Of a DNA stretch of 64,000 bases, positions 26,704-36,853 are shown in pieces (the stretch's first letter is position 1; every line of letters starts with the position of its first letter). The DNA is taken from the NCBI GenBank assembly GCA_963556065.3, contig CAUVYH020000017.1:1-64000 (forward strand), written 5' to 3'. This DNA comes from JBAXTE01 sp963556065. Lineage in GTDB: Bacteria; Bacteroidota; Bacteroidia; Bacteroidales; WCHB1-69. The notes under the pieces were generated by a model, which ran no database searches, had not been told where the DNA came from, and saw nothing but the letters and a program-made list of their open reading frames with translations. The position numbers were made by a program, and so were the translations under genes.

Positions 26704-27693
26704 ATGAAAAAAATAATTCTCCTTTCTGCTTCCGCAATCATGATGTTAGCATATAGTTGCAAACCAAAAAACAGTACTGAAGCAGATAATTCTAAAGACA
26801 AAGCAGTAATAGAAAGTCCTGCATTTAACAGCGATAGTGCTTATGCTTATGTGTCTGCTCAGGTAGCTTTCGGACCGCGTGTTCCCGGCACCAAAGCACA
26901 TGACGGTTGTGCTAAGTGGATGGTGGAAAAATTGAGAACGTTTAGCAAGAATGTAGTGGAGCAAAAGTTTAAAGCCCGTTTATGGGATGGAAAAACAGTA
27001 AATGGAAATAATATCATAGCCTCTTTTAATCCCGAAAATAAAGTACGGGTATTTTTGTCGGCACATTGGGACAGCCGGCCGTATGCAGATCACGATGCCG
27101 ATGAAAAGAACCACAGAACCCCGATTGATGGGGCGAACGACGGGGCTAGCGGAGTGGGAATTTTAATTGAAGTGGCACGTCAGTTAAGTATAAAAAATCC
27201 GACAATTGGTGTGGATATCGTTCTTTTCGATGTAGAAGATTGGGGAGAACCTGAAGGGACGGAATCACCGAAAGAAGACAATTGGTGTCTCGGTTCGCAA
27301 TACTGGGCTCGGAATCCGCATGTTCAAGGATATAAAGCTCGCTTTGGAATTTTGCTCGATATGGTGGGTGCCGCCAATGCAGAGTTTGCCAAAGAGGGGG
27401 GCTCAATGTACTATGCTCCCGATGTCATGAATAAAGTATGGGACATTGCAGGACAATTGGGTTTTAGCAATTATTTTGTTTCCAGAACCAACAATGGAAT
27501 TACAGACGATCACATTTATATCAACAAAATTGCATCTATTCCGACGATAGATATTATACAGCACGATCTTACTACTCAATCGGGCTTCAATAAACATTGG
27601 CATACACTTAACGACAACATGAGTAATATAAATAAAGAAACAATTGCCGTAGTGGGAAAAGTTTGTTTAGCTGTTGTTTATCAAGAAAAATAA
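26704..27693 (+). CDS. M28-fold glutaminyl-peptide cyclotransferase lipoprotein
   Basis: 329 residues with lipobox LAYSC (Cys19). The mature part follows the Porphyromonas glutaminyl cyclase pattern: NSDSAYAYVSAQVAFGPRVP, then SAHWDSRPYAD, DGANDGASGVGILIE (Zn Asp), DVEDWGEPE (Zn Glu) and NGITDDHIYINKIASIPTID (His). The enzyme forms N-terminal pyroglutamate on exported proteins, many of which begin with Gln after signal cleavage in this phylum. It is probably periplasmic, inner-membrane anchored. An aminopeptidase role is less likely. Confidence 0.85.
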   Translation: MKKIILLSASAIMMLAYSCKPKNSTEADNSKDKAVIESPAFNSDSAYAYVSAQVAFGPRVPGTKAHDGCAKWMVEKLRTFSKNVVEQKFKARLWDGKTVNGNNIIASFNPENKVRVFLSAHWDSRPYADHDADEKNHRTPIDGANDGASGVGILIEVARQLSIKNPTIGVDIVLFDVEDWGEPEGTESPKEDNWCLGSQYWARNPHVQGYKARFGILLDMVGAANAEFAKEGGSMYYAPDVMNKVWDIAGQLGFSNYFVSRTNNGITDDHIYINKIASIPTIDIIQHDLTTQSGFNKHWHTLNDNMSNINKETIAVVGKVCLAVVYQEK

Positions 27694-27699
27694 GAGCTT

Positions 27700-29037
27700 A
27701 TGATGAAACTCGAAGAAGATTTTATTAAATATATCGAGAGCCGATCGCTCTTTAATCTCACTCGAAAAGTGATATTAGCCGTGAGTGGAGGCATTGATTC
27801 GATGGTAATGGTGGATCTTTTTCAGCGTAATAGAATCCCGTACATGATTGCTCACTGCAACTTCGGGTTACGGGGCATCGAATCCGATGGAGATGAGCTT
27901 TTAGTGGGAGCAGTAGCCAATAAATATAGCGTCCCGCTGGTTGCCAAGTGCTTTAACACTCGGGAATACGCACAAAAACATAAATGTTCTATAGAAGTTG
28001 CTGCACGTGAACTCCGCTACGAATGGTTCGCCGTACTTGCTGTCGAAGAAAATATTGAGACTGTTGTGTTGGCTCATCATGCCGACGACGTGGCCGAAAC
28101 CATGCTGATAAATCTTTGTCGAGGAACCGGAATCTCGGGACTTCATGGTATTTTACCCCGTAACGGCTTATATGCTCGTCCGCTGCTTTTTGCTCAGCGT
28201 TCTGATATTCAGGAGTATGCAATAGAAAGAAATATTAAGTATAGGGAAGATAGTACCAACAAAGAAGAAAAATATGCACGCAACAACATCCGGATGCACG
28301 TATTGCCGGCACTAAAAAAAAGCTATCCGGAAGTGATTCAGTCCTTTTCCAAATCCGCTTCCATAATTCGGGAGCAGGAGACTGTTTACCGAAAAGCGGT
28401 GGATGATTTGTTGTTGCAAATTACTGAAAAATCAGAACGCCATATAGCAATTTCTATTTTCCGGCTGCTTTCTTGTGTATCGCCGGAAGTAGCACTTTTC
28501 GAATTTCTGAATCCGTATGGCTTTAACTCGGCTCAGATTGAGGATGTTTTAACCAATATTGAGGGGCAGCCCGGTGCTATTTATCGTTCTGCTACACATC
28601 AGGTAGTTCGTGATCGAGAAAATCTTTATTTGTCGAAAAATGAAGAAAAACCGGTTGCTGAAATGTTTTTAATAGAAAATATTCACCATACAATCCATCT
28701 GCCAATTGCATTAAATTTTCAAAAAATTGAGAATGTGATGATGGATGACATCAAAAATAACGAACCCAATTCAATCGTGGTAGATGCCGATAAATTAATA
28801 TTCCCTCTGGTATTGCGTAAGTGGGAGCAAGGGGATTTTTTTACACCGCTGGGAATGAATGGTCGAAAAAAATTAAGTGATTTCTTTCAGGATTTAAAGA
28901 TTCCTTCACATTTAAAGTCACATATTTATATCCTTGAATCAAACAAAAAAATTATTTGGGTTGTTGGTTATCGAATGAGTGAACTTGTGAAAATTGAAAA
29001 AAAATCATCTAATTATTTGAAAATTTTGGTGGATTAA
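27700..29037 (+). CDS. tilS: tRNA(Ile)-lysidine synthase
   Basis: 445 residues. PP-loop SGGIDS at 29-34; substrate-ATPase region HHADDVAET and NLCRGTGISGL follow. C-terminal TilS domain with WEQGDFFTPLGMNGRKKLSDFF. It ligates lysine to C34 of tRNA-Ile2. It starts six bases after the glutaminyl cyclase stop, so the two are co-transcribed. Confidence 0.95.
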   Translation: MMKLEEDFIKYIESRSLFNLTRKVILAVSGGIDSMVMVDLFQRNRIPYMIAHCNFGLRGIESDGDELLVGAVANKYSVPLVAKCFNTREYAQKHKCSIEVAARELRYEWFAVLAVEENIETVVLAHHADDVAETMLINLCRGTGISGLHGILPRNGLYARPLLFAQRSDIQEYAIERNIKYREDSTNKEEKYARNNIRMHVLPALKKSYPEVIQSFSKSASIIREQETVYRKAVDDLLLQITEKSERHIAISIFRLLSCVSPEVALFEFLNPYGFNSAQIEDVLTNIEGQPGAIYRSATHQVVRDRENLYLSKNEEKPVAEMFLIENIHHTIHLPIALNFQKIENVMMDDIKNNEPNSIVVDADKLIFPLVLRKWEQGDFFTPLGMNGRKKLSDFFQDLKIPSHLKSHIYILESNKKIIWVVGYRMSELVKIEKKSSNYLKILVD

Positions 29038-29080
29038 AACGATTTACCTACATTTACGCACAAAATAAATCGGTTGAAAA

Positions 29081-31144
29081 ATGAGAAAAATAAGCAAATT
29101 GATGTTGTTCTTAGGGGTGTTGTTAGCCCTTCCTATCCATGCTCAGATCATTACGCCCGTAAAATGGGTCTTTAGTGTAAAAGAGTTGACTAACGACGAA
29201 GCGGAACTTTTATTTACGGCTTCAATCGATAAAACATGGCATCTCTATTCGCAAAACATGCCGGCAACGGCGATTGAGCTACCGCTGGTATTTGATATTA
29301 AAAAGAGTGCAAAGTTCAAGCTTATTGGCGGAGTTAAAGAACCGGCAGGTGTAAAACATTACGATGAAGATGCGAAAGCGGACATAAAATCGTTTGAAGG
29401 AAAAGCGATCTTTAGGCAGAAAATAAAAAAGCTCTCCAAAGAACCGTTTGTTGTGGAGGGATCCTTGGATGGACAAGCCTGTCAGGAGGGAAAATGTGTC
29501 GGCACCAAAGCAGATTTTTCGTTCAAGCTCACCGGAGTTCAAGGCGTAGTTGACCCGGCCGCAGTTAAAGAAGCTGAAACGGAGGCAAAAACCGACACGG
29601 CTTCCGTAGCTCCTTCCACAGAAACAACAACCGATACGGCTAAAGCGGCAATTAAAACGGATGAGAAAAAAGACGATATGGCCACCACCGCTAAAAAATC
29701 GCTTTGGCTATTCTTCTGGCTCGCATTTGGGGGTGGACTATTGGCTATTCTTACTCCATGTGTATTTCCAATGATTCCAATGACCATTTCCTATTTTATG
29801 AAAGAAGGAAAACGAGGAAAAGTTAATGCTATTATTTATGGTTTTTGGATTATTTTGATATATGTGTTTTTCGGAACCATTGTGTCCGTGGTCTTTGGTC
29901 AGGATTTTGGGAATTGGATAAGTACCCATTGGATTCCCAACTTATTGTTTTTTGTTATTTTTATCATTTTCGCGGCTGCATTTTTTGGCTACTTCGAAAT
30001 CCGGATGCCAAGTTGGGCTATTAATAAATCGGTGGAAAAAGAGGAGAAGTCCGGAATTTTTGGAACATTTTTTATGGCACTTACTTTGGTTTTGGTTTCA
30101 TTCTCATGCACGGGGCCAATTGTCGGAACCATTGTAGTGGCATCTGCAGGAGGTGAAGTGCTTATGCCCATCGTGGGAATGCTCGGTTTTTCGTTGGCAT
30201 TTGCCTTACCATTTACTCTTTTTGCGTTGTTCCCACAATGGCTCAATAAGCTGCCGAAATCAGGAGGCTGGCTTAATACGGTAAAGGTTGTTTTAGGATT
30301 TATTGAACTTGCTTTTGCGCTGAAATTCTTAAATATCCCAGATCAGACTTATCATTGGGGTATTCTTGATCGTGAAGTGTTTTTAGCTCTTTGGATCGTG
30401 TTGTTTTTTATGCTGGGAATGTATTTGATTGGGAAATTAAAGTTTCCTCACGACAGTGATTTTCCGGTTCAGAAGAGCTTCGGACGATTTATGCTTGCTA
30501 TTGCTGCCTTTAGCTTTGTAGTTTATATGATTCCTGGGATGTGGGGCGCTCCTTTAAAAATGCTATCAGGATGGGTGCCACCGATGGAAACACAAGATTT
30601 TGATTTTTCGGCCATTGTTCGTGAAAATTCCGGCAACGATAATAAAACAAAACTTTGTGAAGAGCCATTATATGCATCGGATAAAATTAAACTTCCACAT
30701 GGATTGAAAGGATATTTTGATTTAGATCAGGCACTTCGCTGTGCGAAAGATCAAAACAAACCTTTATTTGTTGATTTTACCGGCCATGGCTGCACCAATT
30801 GCAGAAATATGGAATCCAACGTTTGGGGAGAATCGGAAGTGATTAAGCGACTGAAAAATGATTTTATCATGGTAGCGCTTTATGTAGATGACAAGGTGGT
30901 CAAGCTTCAGGAAAAGGACCAATATGTGAATAAAAACGGAAAGAAAGTCACGTTGTTAGGGGAAAAGAATAGTGAAATACAGTCCAACGAGTTTAAAACC
31001 AATTCGCAACCGTATTATGTTATTTTAGATGGGGATCGTAAACAAATGGGAAATTCTCAGGTATATGATTTGAATGTGGATAATTTTGTAAAATTTCTTG
31101 ACGAAGGAAAAGCTGCTTACGAGAAAGCTCATCCTAAGAAATAA
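29081..31144 (+). CDS. dsbD: Thiol:disulfide interchange protein DsbD
   Basis: 687 residues. Signal peptide (LLALPIHAQ), periplasmic alpha-like domain (about 22-150, with CQEGKC), low-complexity Ala/Thr linker (about 165-205), eight-helix membrane domain with TPCVFPMIP (about 225) and SFSCTGPIVG (about 345) carrying the redox cysteines, and a C-terminal thioredoxin domain with GHGCTNCRN (about 569-577). It moves electrons from cytoplasmic thioredoxin to the periplasm. Intact, 43 bases after tilS. Confidence 0.95.
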   Translation: MRKISKLMLFLGVLLALPIHAQIITPVKWVFSVKELTNDEAELLFTASIDKTWHLYSQNMPATAIELPLVFDIKKSAKFKLIGGVKEPAGVKHYDEDAKADIKSFEGKAIFRQKIKKLSKEPFVVEGSLDGQACQEGKCVGTKADFSFKLTGVQGVVDPAAVKEAETEAKTDTASVAPSTETTTDTAKAAIKTDEKKDDMATTAKKSLWLFFWLAFGGGLLAILTPCVFPMIPMTISYFMKEGKRGKVNAIIYGFWIILIYVFFGTIVSVVFGQDFGNWISTHWIPNLLFFVIFIIFAAAFFGYFEIRMPSWAINKSVEKEEKSGIFGTFFMALTLVLVSFSCTGPIVGTIVVASAGGEVLMPIVGMLGFSLAFALPFTLFALFPQWLNKLPKSGGWLNTVKVVLGFIELAFALKFLNIPDQTYHWGILDREVFLALWIVLFFMLGMYLIGKLKFPHDSDFPVQKSFGRFMLAIAAFSFVVYMIPGMWGAPLKMLSGWVPPMETQDFDFSAIVRENSGNDNKTKLCEEPLYASDKIKLPHGLKGYFDLDQALRCAKDQNKPLFVDFTGHGCTNCRNMESNVWGESEVIKRLKNDFIMVALYVDDKVVKLQEKDQYVNKNGKKVTLLGEKNSEIQSNEFKTNSQPYYVILDGDRKQMGNSQVYDLNVDNFVKFLDEGKAAYEKAHPKK

Positions 31145-31238
31145 TGGATTTACGGCTTTTAATATTATATCAAAGGGATGTAAGAATAGAATTTAGTCAT
31201 CTACGAGAATAATATAATTCTAAATAGTAAATCGGCAG

Positions 31239-31678
31239 TCATCGTTTTCGCTCAAAAAACAGTTTTAATATATCTGCACATTCTGATTCCCAAGACTCCT
31301 GCAACTACAGTTGTTTTAGGGTGGAGTAAAGAGGCGTTTTGTCGGCTAAAGCCACGTTTTGTATCAGGAGCACCGTAAACAATTTTGCTTATTTGTGTCC
31401 AAAAGGCTGCTCCGCTACACATCACACAGGGTTCAAGGGTTACATATAGTGTGCAATCTAGTAAATACTTTCCTCCCAAAAAGGCGGTAGCAGCCGTAAA
31501 TGCTTGCATTTCTGCATGTGCCGTAACGTCGTTGAGTTGTTCGGTCAGGTTGTGGGCACGTGCAATGATGGTGTTGTTGCAAACTACGATTGCACCAACC
31601 GGAAACTTCATCTTTGGAGAAAGCCTTTTGAGCCTCTTTTAAGGCTTCACGCATAAAATATTCATTATCGAAAATCAT
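31239..31678 (-). CDS. tadA: tRNA-specific adenosine deaminase, two frameshifts
   Basis: Start 31678 (MIFDNEYFMREALKEAQKAF). An indel near 31605 moves into the frame with VGAIVVCNNTIIARAHN, the HAEM zinc/catalytic motif and TLEPCVMCSGA. A second near 31280 restores ESECADILKLFFERKR with TGA at 31239-31241; without it the protein ends early at 31252. The 145-residue length is normal. TadA makes inosine at position 34 of tRNA-Arg and is essential in most bacteria, so sequence error is likelier than loss. Confidence 0.85.
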
Positions 31679-31736
31679 ATTAATTTTTTTTGCCGAAGAA
31701 AATCAAATAAGCTAATTAAATGCTACAGTTCTATTT

Positions 31737-32563
31737 TCAAAAATAGTAAACAACTGATTTAGCAGTTTTTTTTCGATTGTAGTCTCTTTTCTCGTATGCT
31801 CCTTTTTTTGCATGAGCCATTCCTCCGAAATAGTAACGCTGAAAATAGGGAATCACGCTTGCCATAGCATCAACAAAAGTGTAATTAACGGCTACAGCAA
31901 AAAGTAATGTAATAAGAGCTCCCGAAAGAATGAAACTATTTGCTGCATTTTTATAATCCCCATTATAAAACTGACCTAATCCGGGCACGAAATACTTAGA
32001 TTTCTTGCAAGTTTTGGATTTGGTTTGCGTGGATTATATTTTGCGAATAGTTTTGTTATATTTTGTCTGCTAATACTATCTGATGGTTGAATTGCTTCAA
32101 GAAAGCTTTTCTTGCATTCAAGACACTATCCGTTTGCAAGAATACGATTCCTTGATAAAAGGAACGTCGTTGTGAAAAAGAAGGAGAGAGTGAATCATTC
32201 AGCGAAAGAAGTTCAAAATTAGCTTCGAGATAATTGTCTTGAACGATTAACAGGAGTACTCTTTTAAAAGTCAGCTCGTTTTTTACACTATCCGATGTCT
32301 CCAGATTATAAGCGACATTATATTCAAATAATGCTTTATCTACTTTATTTTCAGCAAAGTAACAGTCTGCTAATCGTTGGTGAATATATGGGTATTTTTG
32401 GTTCTCGTCAAAAAATAGAACTCGTTGAAAGTTATTAATAGCACTGGAAAAATTCTGATCTTGGTATTGAATATTTGCCAAGTTTAGCGTTTGTTCAATT
32501 GTTTGTGAATGAGCGGATGAAAAACTTTGGAGGTTAATGATAATAGCTGTCCAAAAAGGGCAT
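31737..32563 (-). CDS. TPR protein with C-terminal PGLGQ membrane domain (copy B), frameshifted
   Basis: Corrected start at ATG 32561-32563 gives a signal-like MPFLTAIIIN then LQSFSSAHSQ. TPR-like helices follow (TLNLANIQYQDQNFSSAINN, then PYIHQRLADCYF and DKALFEYNVAYNL). A second indel near 32010-32060 joins a C-terminal part with PGLGQFYNGDYKNA and two hydrophobic helices, ending SVVYYF. It has the same plan as the gene upstream, so they are paralogues. Overlaps that gene by 30 bases. Function unknown; probably envelope. Confidence 0.6.
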
Positions 32564-33383
32564 CCACTTGAATAGAAATTTTAACATGATTTAAAAAATT
32601 ATATTTGTTTGCGGCTTTTGCGGCACCATAAATATTAGCGGCATAGAAAGCAGAGCCAATTGCTGTAAAAATCCAACCAAACGGGCTTCCTATACCAGCC
32701 TTGTGAAATCCACGATATGCTTGAAAGCAGAACTTCCGGTAAAAATGAGAGCAAAAACCCCATCTTTCCAGTTACCGGCATAAGTTTGTCCTAACCCGGG
32801 AATTATTGCAGAAAATGTACCGGCTAACCAAGGCTTTTTAAATGACATGCTTTTTTGAGAAGCAATAATCGGCTTAAATTGAGCTACTGTAATATTTGAG
32901 GCTGGAGTACTATCAACAATCTCGATCGCTTTTTTGTATTGTTTAGTCAACAGTAGAGAGGAGAGATAAAAAACAGATCTGTCCGTACTGTCTAGTTTTT
33001 CAAGACGGAAAAGATCCTTTGAGCAAGACCGTATTTTTTTTCTTCAAACAATATTTTCAGATACTCTTTGGATAATAAGGCGTTTGGAAAATTGTTGGTT
33101 GGATAAAAAATTACAATCCTTTTTTCTGCGCTTTGAGGATTCCTGATAAACGAATGGATTTTACACATAGCCATTTTAATGAATCGTTGGTGTAGTCGGT
33201 CATAAAGAGTATTCGTTCAAATTCTTGTGAAGCGAGTTCGTATTCATGATTTGCAAAGAGATAATGAGCATACATTTCCGAATGTATAGAATCGAAAAGA
33301 TTTTGAGCGGAAGCGAATGGAGTAAAATAAGCGAATTTTAGTACAAAAAGAAAGCTTAAAAAAAATATTTTACAGTTCTTCAT
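32534..33383 (-). CDS. TPR protein with C-terminal PGLGQ membrane domain (copy A), frameshifted
   Basis: Starts at 33383 with a signal peptide (MKNCKIFFLSFLFVLKFAYF). The frame passes through TPR-like text (MYAHYLFANHEYELASQEFE), IVIFYPTNNFPNALL, LFEEKKYGLAQRIFSVLKN, YLSSLLLTKQYKKAIEI, then IIPGLGQTYAGNWKDGV, and after another indel GIGSPFGWIFTAIGSAFYAA. Indels near 33110, 33000, 32700 and 32554. Removing one base in the run at 32552-32558 ends this protein DALFDSYYH at 32534 and at the same time repairs the start of copy B. The start overlaps yidD by 14 bases. Confidence 0.65.
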
Positions 33384-33631
33384 AATGAATATTTCTAACG
33401 GGGTCTATTAATAATCGAGAATTATAATCAAGAGGATACTTTTCCGGACTTAAACCATTACACCGCATTAATCGGTCGAATGTATCAAGCATTCCAAGAA
33501 TAAATCCTTGTTTTTTTAAATGTTTCAACAGCATAAACGGAACAAGATTTTGAAAAGCTACATGATTGCGAGTCCTGAGAGGATATAAAGAACTTGTAGA
33601 ATAAGAACATTGAAGACAACACAACATCCAT
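33370..33631 (-). CDS. yidD: YidD membrane-protein insertion efficiency factor, frameshifted
   Basis: After correction of an A-run indel near 33510-33520 the protein reads MDVVLSSMFLFYKFFISSQD, then CSFSKSCSVYAVETFKKQGF and GMLDTFDRLMRCNGLSPEKY, ending LLIDPVRNIHYEEL. The CxxxxSCSxYA and RCN motifs and the terminal DPV are those of the Bacteroidota YidD form. It aids YidC-dependent insertion. Length about 86 residues is normal. It overlaps the TPR gene by 14 bases. Confidence 0.75.
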
Positions 33632-33741
33632 TGTACTATTATTGTTTTATAGCTACATTCCATTGTTGATGAGAATGAGATAGCGGTTTGTTCGTTTTTA
33701 AAAAGTTAGTTCCGATGATGTTTGTCCGGCAACATGAATAC

Positions 33742-34425
33742 TTACTTGCGAGGAATAACAAAATTATAAAATTTTTCATTTAGAAGACTATTGACTAAAA
33801 TGTTTTTGAATGTAGTAACCTGATATATTTTTTTGTTTCCTGAAAGACCACCTGTGTAATTTCTGTGGGGAATTTTAGTCCACTTACGACAATATATTGG
33901 CTAAAAGCTGTTTGCTGAGCATTATTCCTTTTGAATAAAGAAAACCACACCCCGTATAAATCTTTCCCTTTGGTAGAAACTAATACATTTCCGAGTATTT
34001 TGTTTTTGGTTATCGGAGACCATGTAGTAACGACACCACAATCTTTATCTTTTTCTACTTTAGTGACTTTGTATATTCTGTTGTTTTTTTAATCCGTAAT
34101 TTGACAATTCACCGGTTAAAATTACATTAAAAAGAGTAGATTGCAACAATGAAATGGTTTTTTTGTTGTCCCAAAAGTACTCCATTTTTCCAGTATAGCC
34201 ATACTGGTATCACCGATTACGATAGTTTGTTTTTCGGGAAAGTTAAAATCATATACTAATTTTTTATTTCGTTTGTCAAAGTATATTTTACCCATTTCAA
34301 GAGTTCCCTTACCGTTATCATATTTGGTTTTTACAGAAACCGAAGCTTCTAACCCGATTATATACTTGAGCTTTTGTTGAAATGAGAGTAACCAACAGCA
34401 GTATAAGAGAAATAATCTTTTTCAT
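33742..34425 (-). pseudogene. LolA-like lipoprotein carrier, multiply frameshifted
   Basis: ATG 34423-34425 begins a signal peptide (MKKIISLILLLVTLISTKAQ). Further frames give SVSVKTKYDNGKGTLEMGKI, YFDKRNKKLVYDFNFPEKQ, EYFWDNKKTISLLQSTLFNV, YKVTKVEKDKDCGVVTTWSP and VVSGLKFPTEITQVVFQ, ending FYNFVIPRK at TAA 33742-33744. The beta-strand pattern and 'G.ly F.k..kkLvydf..P..q.iV.gdt..iy' style resemble LolA-fold periplasmic proteins in Bacteroidota. At least four indels. A role in lipoprotein traffic is inferred from fold only. Confidence 0.55.
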
Positions 34426-34449
34426 TTTCGTCAAATATTATTAAAAAAA

Positions 34450-34480
34450 AGAAGATTTATCTGCGAGAGATAAATCTTCT
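34450..34480 (-). terminator. Perfect hairpin terminator
   Basis: AGAAGATTTATCT (34450-34462) and AGATAAATCTTCT (34468-34480) with loop GCGAG. On the minus strand it is followed by eight T. It ends the gene at 34501-34964. Confidence 0.85.
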
Positions 34481-34500
34481 TAATAAAATTATTAATATGC

Positions 34501-34964
34501 TTAAATAGTGCTGGAACTTGCAGCTGATACAAATACAGCAACCCAAACAAAATATAATACAACTTCTAATGCAACACCGGCTAAACAACCATAAAATGCT
34601 TTCATGGTTTCATCTTTGTCGTCCGCAACAAAATAAACAACAGCTAAACCAGGTACGCCTAAACAAAGGCCCCATACGAATGAAGGAATTCCAAGAGGAG
34701 CATCTCCACCGCGGCGAAGAATAGATGCTTGACTAAATGGACTTTCTTCTTCAGTAAGGATGTTTGAGGTTAACCACGCTGTTCATTGATTGAACATCGG
34801 TTAAAGTAACCTCCCTGATTCATTTCAACAAATGATTCTAAGGTGTTAAGATCTGTCATTTCAGCAGAAATGGTTGCTTTGTCAACGCTAAATAAATCTG
34901 CTACGCTAGCTCTCATCGAAAATGTCGACATTGCTAAAATGGCTACAAATAGGATTTTTTTCAT
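34501..34964 (-). CDS. Small two-TM exported membrane protein, two frameshifts
   Basis: Start 34964 with signal peptide (MKKILFVAILAMSTFSMRAS). After two indels (near 34795-34805 and 34752) it continues LTDVQSMNSVVNL, NILTEEESPFSQASILRRGG, IPSFVWGLCLGVPGLAVVYF, then DDKDETMKAFYGCLAG and LEVVLYFVWVAVFVSA, ending at TAA 34501-34503. Two membrane segments separated by a short acidic loop. Unrecognised family. It has its own promoter (34996-35026) and terminator. Confidence 0.65.
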
Positions 34965-34995
34965 GTTATTATTTGACTTTTGTGAATAATTAGTA

Positions 34996-35026
34996 CAAAA
35001 GTATAATTTATTTTTTGTTTTGCAAA
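34996..35026 (-). promoter_or_regulatory. Complete Bacteroidota promoter
   Basis: Minus strand: TTTG (35026-35023), 19-base spacer, TACTTTTG (35003-34996). Both boxes and spacing fit the primary sigma consensus of the phylum. It drives the two-TM protein gene, start 32 bases downstream. Confidence 0.7.
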
Positions 35027-35042
35027 ATTATTCTAAAAAAAA

Positions 35043-36027
35043 TTAATAGATTCTTTTTTCAACTAAGTACTCTTTTACATAATCGCTGATGCCATCTTCG
35101 AGTGATGTAAACGGCTTGTTATATCCTGCTTTAAAAAGTTTAGTCATATTTGCTTCGGTAAAGTACTGGTATTTATCGCGAATGTCTTCCGGAGTGTCTA
35201 TAAACTCGATGTTGGGTTCAAGATTCATTGCTTTAAATGTTGCGGTGGCCAAATCATAGAATGAGCGGGCTTTTCCCGTGCCAAGATTGTATATGCCCGA
35301 TTGTGGCTTGTTTTGCATAAGCCATACAATTACTGCTGCAACATCCTTTACATAGATGAAATCGCGTAGTTGTTTGCCAATCTTCAAAGTCGGGACGATG
35401 CGAACGGAACAGTTTCACTTTGCCAGTCTCCCTAATCTGTTTTTCGGAATGAAAAATAACCGAAGCCATCCGTCCTTTATGATACTCATTGGGCCCATAT
35501 ACATTAAAAAATTTTAATCCTACCCAAAATGGAGGCGTTATCGGTTGTTGAAGCGCCCATTTATCGAATTCGTTTTTTGATACCCCATAAGGATTTAACG
35601 GCTTTAATTGTGGAATAATCAGATGATCGTCGATGTACCCATGCTCACCCATTCCATAAGTAGCTGCGGATGAAGCATAAATCATCGGAATTGAAAATTG
35701 TGCACATAAATTCCAAATCATTTTTGAGTAATTTACATTCAAATTATCAAAAACGCTCATGTCGAATTCTGTTGTATCTGTGCGTGCTCCAACGTGAACA
35801 ATAAAAGATACGTGATCGTGATTTTCTTCGAGCCATTCTTGAAAAAGGTTTCGATCCACTTTGGCGAGAAAAATTTTATCGGCGTAGTTGACATGCTTTT
35901 CCGGTCTTGTGAAGTCATCCACGAGCACTAAATTTTCGTATCCTTCTGTATTTAACTTGCCGGCGATTACACTTCCAATAAATCCTGCGGCTCCTGTTAT
36001 TATTATCATAGGTTTGTTTTTAATCAA
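35043..36027 (-). CDS. hldD: ADP-L-glycero-D-manno-heptose 6-epimerase, one frameshift
   Basis: N-terminal part 36027 to about 35390 has the Rossmann motif GAAGFIGS and the YGVSK catalytic Tyr/Lys motif. An extra base near 35378-35382 breaks the frame. The C-terminal part restores DGKQLRDFIYVKDVAAVIVW and ends at 35043. The joined length of 327 residues is normal. It makes the L,D-heptose of LPS core or surface glycans. The start overlaps the mqnD stop by eight bases. Confidence 0.88.
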
Positions 36028-36853
36028 TAAATTTTATCTTTTTTGCAAAATTACAATTATTTTCATCCTGATGTGCCGTAAATAACATTCGGATGGCCGA
36101 TTTCCCATCTTCTCCAATATTTAAAGTATAATTATTGACATAAAGGCGAATATGTTCCATTATTACTTTTTTGTCGATTTCCTGTGCATGATACTTACAA
36201 AAATCCGATACTTCATCGATGTTCCGCCAAGCATATTCGATGCTTTTTACAATGGACGTGTTAATTTGATGCTGGATTTTTTCCTCAATACTTTTTTTAA
36301 TGATGATTCCACCCAAGGGAATGGGCATCTGATAACGGTTTTCCCATAGCGCTCCAAGGTCTGTAATCAAGTTTAGCCCTTTGTTTTTATAGGTAAACCG
36401 ACTTTCATGAATAATTACTCCGGCGTCGAATCTGTGATTTTGGAGTACGGTCTCGATGCTTGAGAAGATTTGGTGAGTCGTATTTGTTATTTGTGGATAA
36501 AAATGGCGGAACAATGTCGCAGCAGTTGTGTGTTTGCCCGGCAAAACCACAGAATGCTGGGGACATAGTTCAAAAGGTGTTTCATGAGGGCTGATAATTA
36601 ATGGTCCGCATCCTTTTCCCAATGCGCTACCGGTGGTAAGAATGTTATAATTTTTAGAAATTTCCGGGACTAACGCATAGCTGATCTTACAGAGATCAAA
36701 TTGTTGATTTATAGCTCCCATATTTAACTCTTCGATATCGGAATAACTTACTTCAAATTTAATATCTTTAAGCTTAATCTTGTTCTGGATGAGAGCATAA
36801 AAGATAAATATATCGTTGGGGCATGGGGAAATAGCAAGAGATAGGTTTATCAT
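36020..36853 (-). CDS. mqnD: 1,4-dihydroxy-6-naphthoate synthase
   Basis: 277 residues of the MqnD/MqnA periplasmic-binding-like fold: LSLAISPCPNDIFIFYALI, then DIEELNMGAINQQFDLCKIS and SALGKGCGPLIIS. It converts cyclic de-hypoxanthinylfutalosine to dihydroxynaphthoate in the futalosine menaquinone route. Its start overlaps mqnB by four bases (ATGA), a clear operon. Confidence 0.92.
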   Translation of the reverse strand: MINLSLAISPCPNDIFIFYALIQNKIKLKDIKFEVSYSDIEELNMGAINQQFDLCKISYALVPEISKNYNILTTGSALGKGCGPLIISPHETPFELCPQHSVVLPGKHTTAATLFRHFYPQITNTTHQIFSSIETVLQNHRFDAGVIIHESRFTYKNKGLNLITDLGALWENRYQMPIPLGGIIIKKSIEEKIQHQINTSIVKSIEYAWRNIDEVSDFCKYHAQEIDKKVIMEHIRLYVNNYTLNIGEDGKSAIRMLFTAHQDENNCNFAKKIKFID

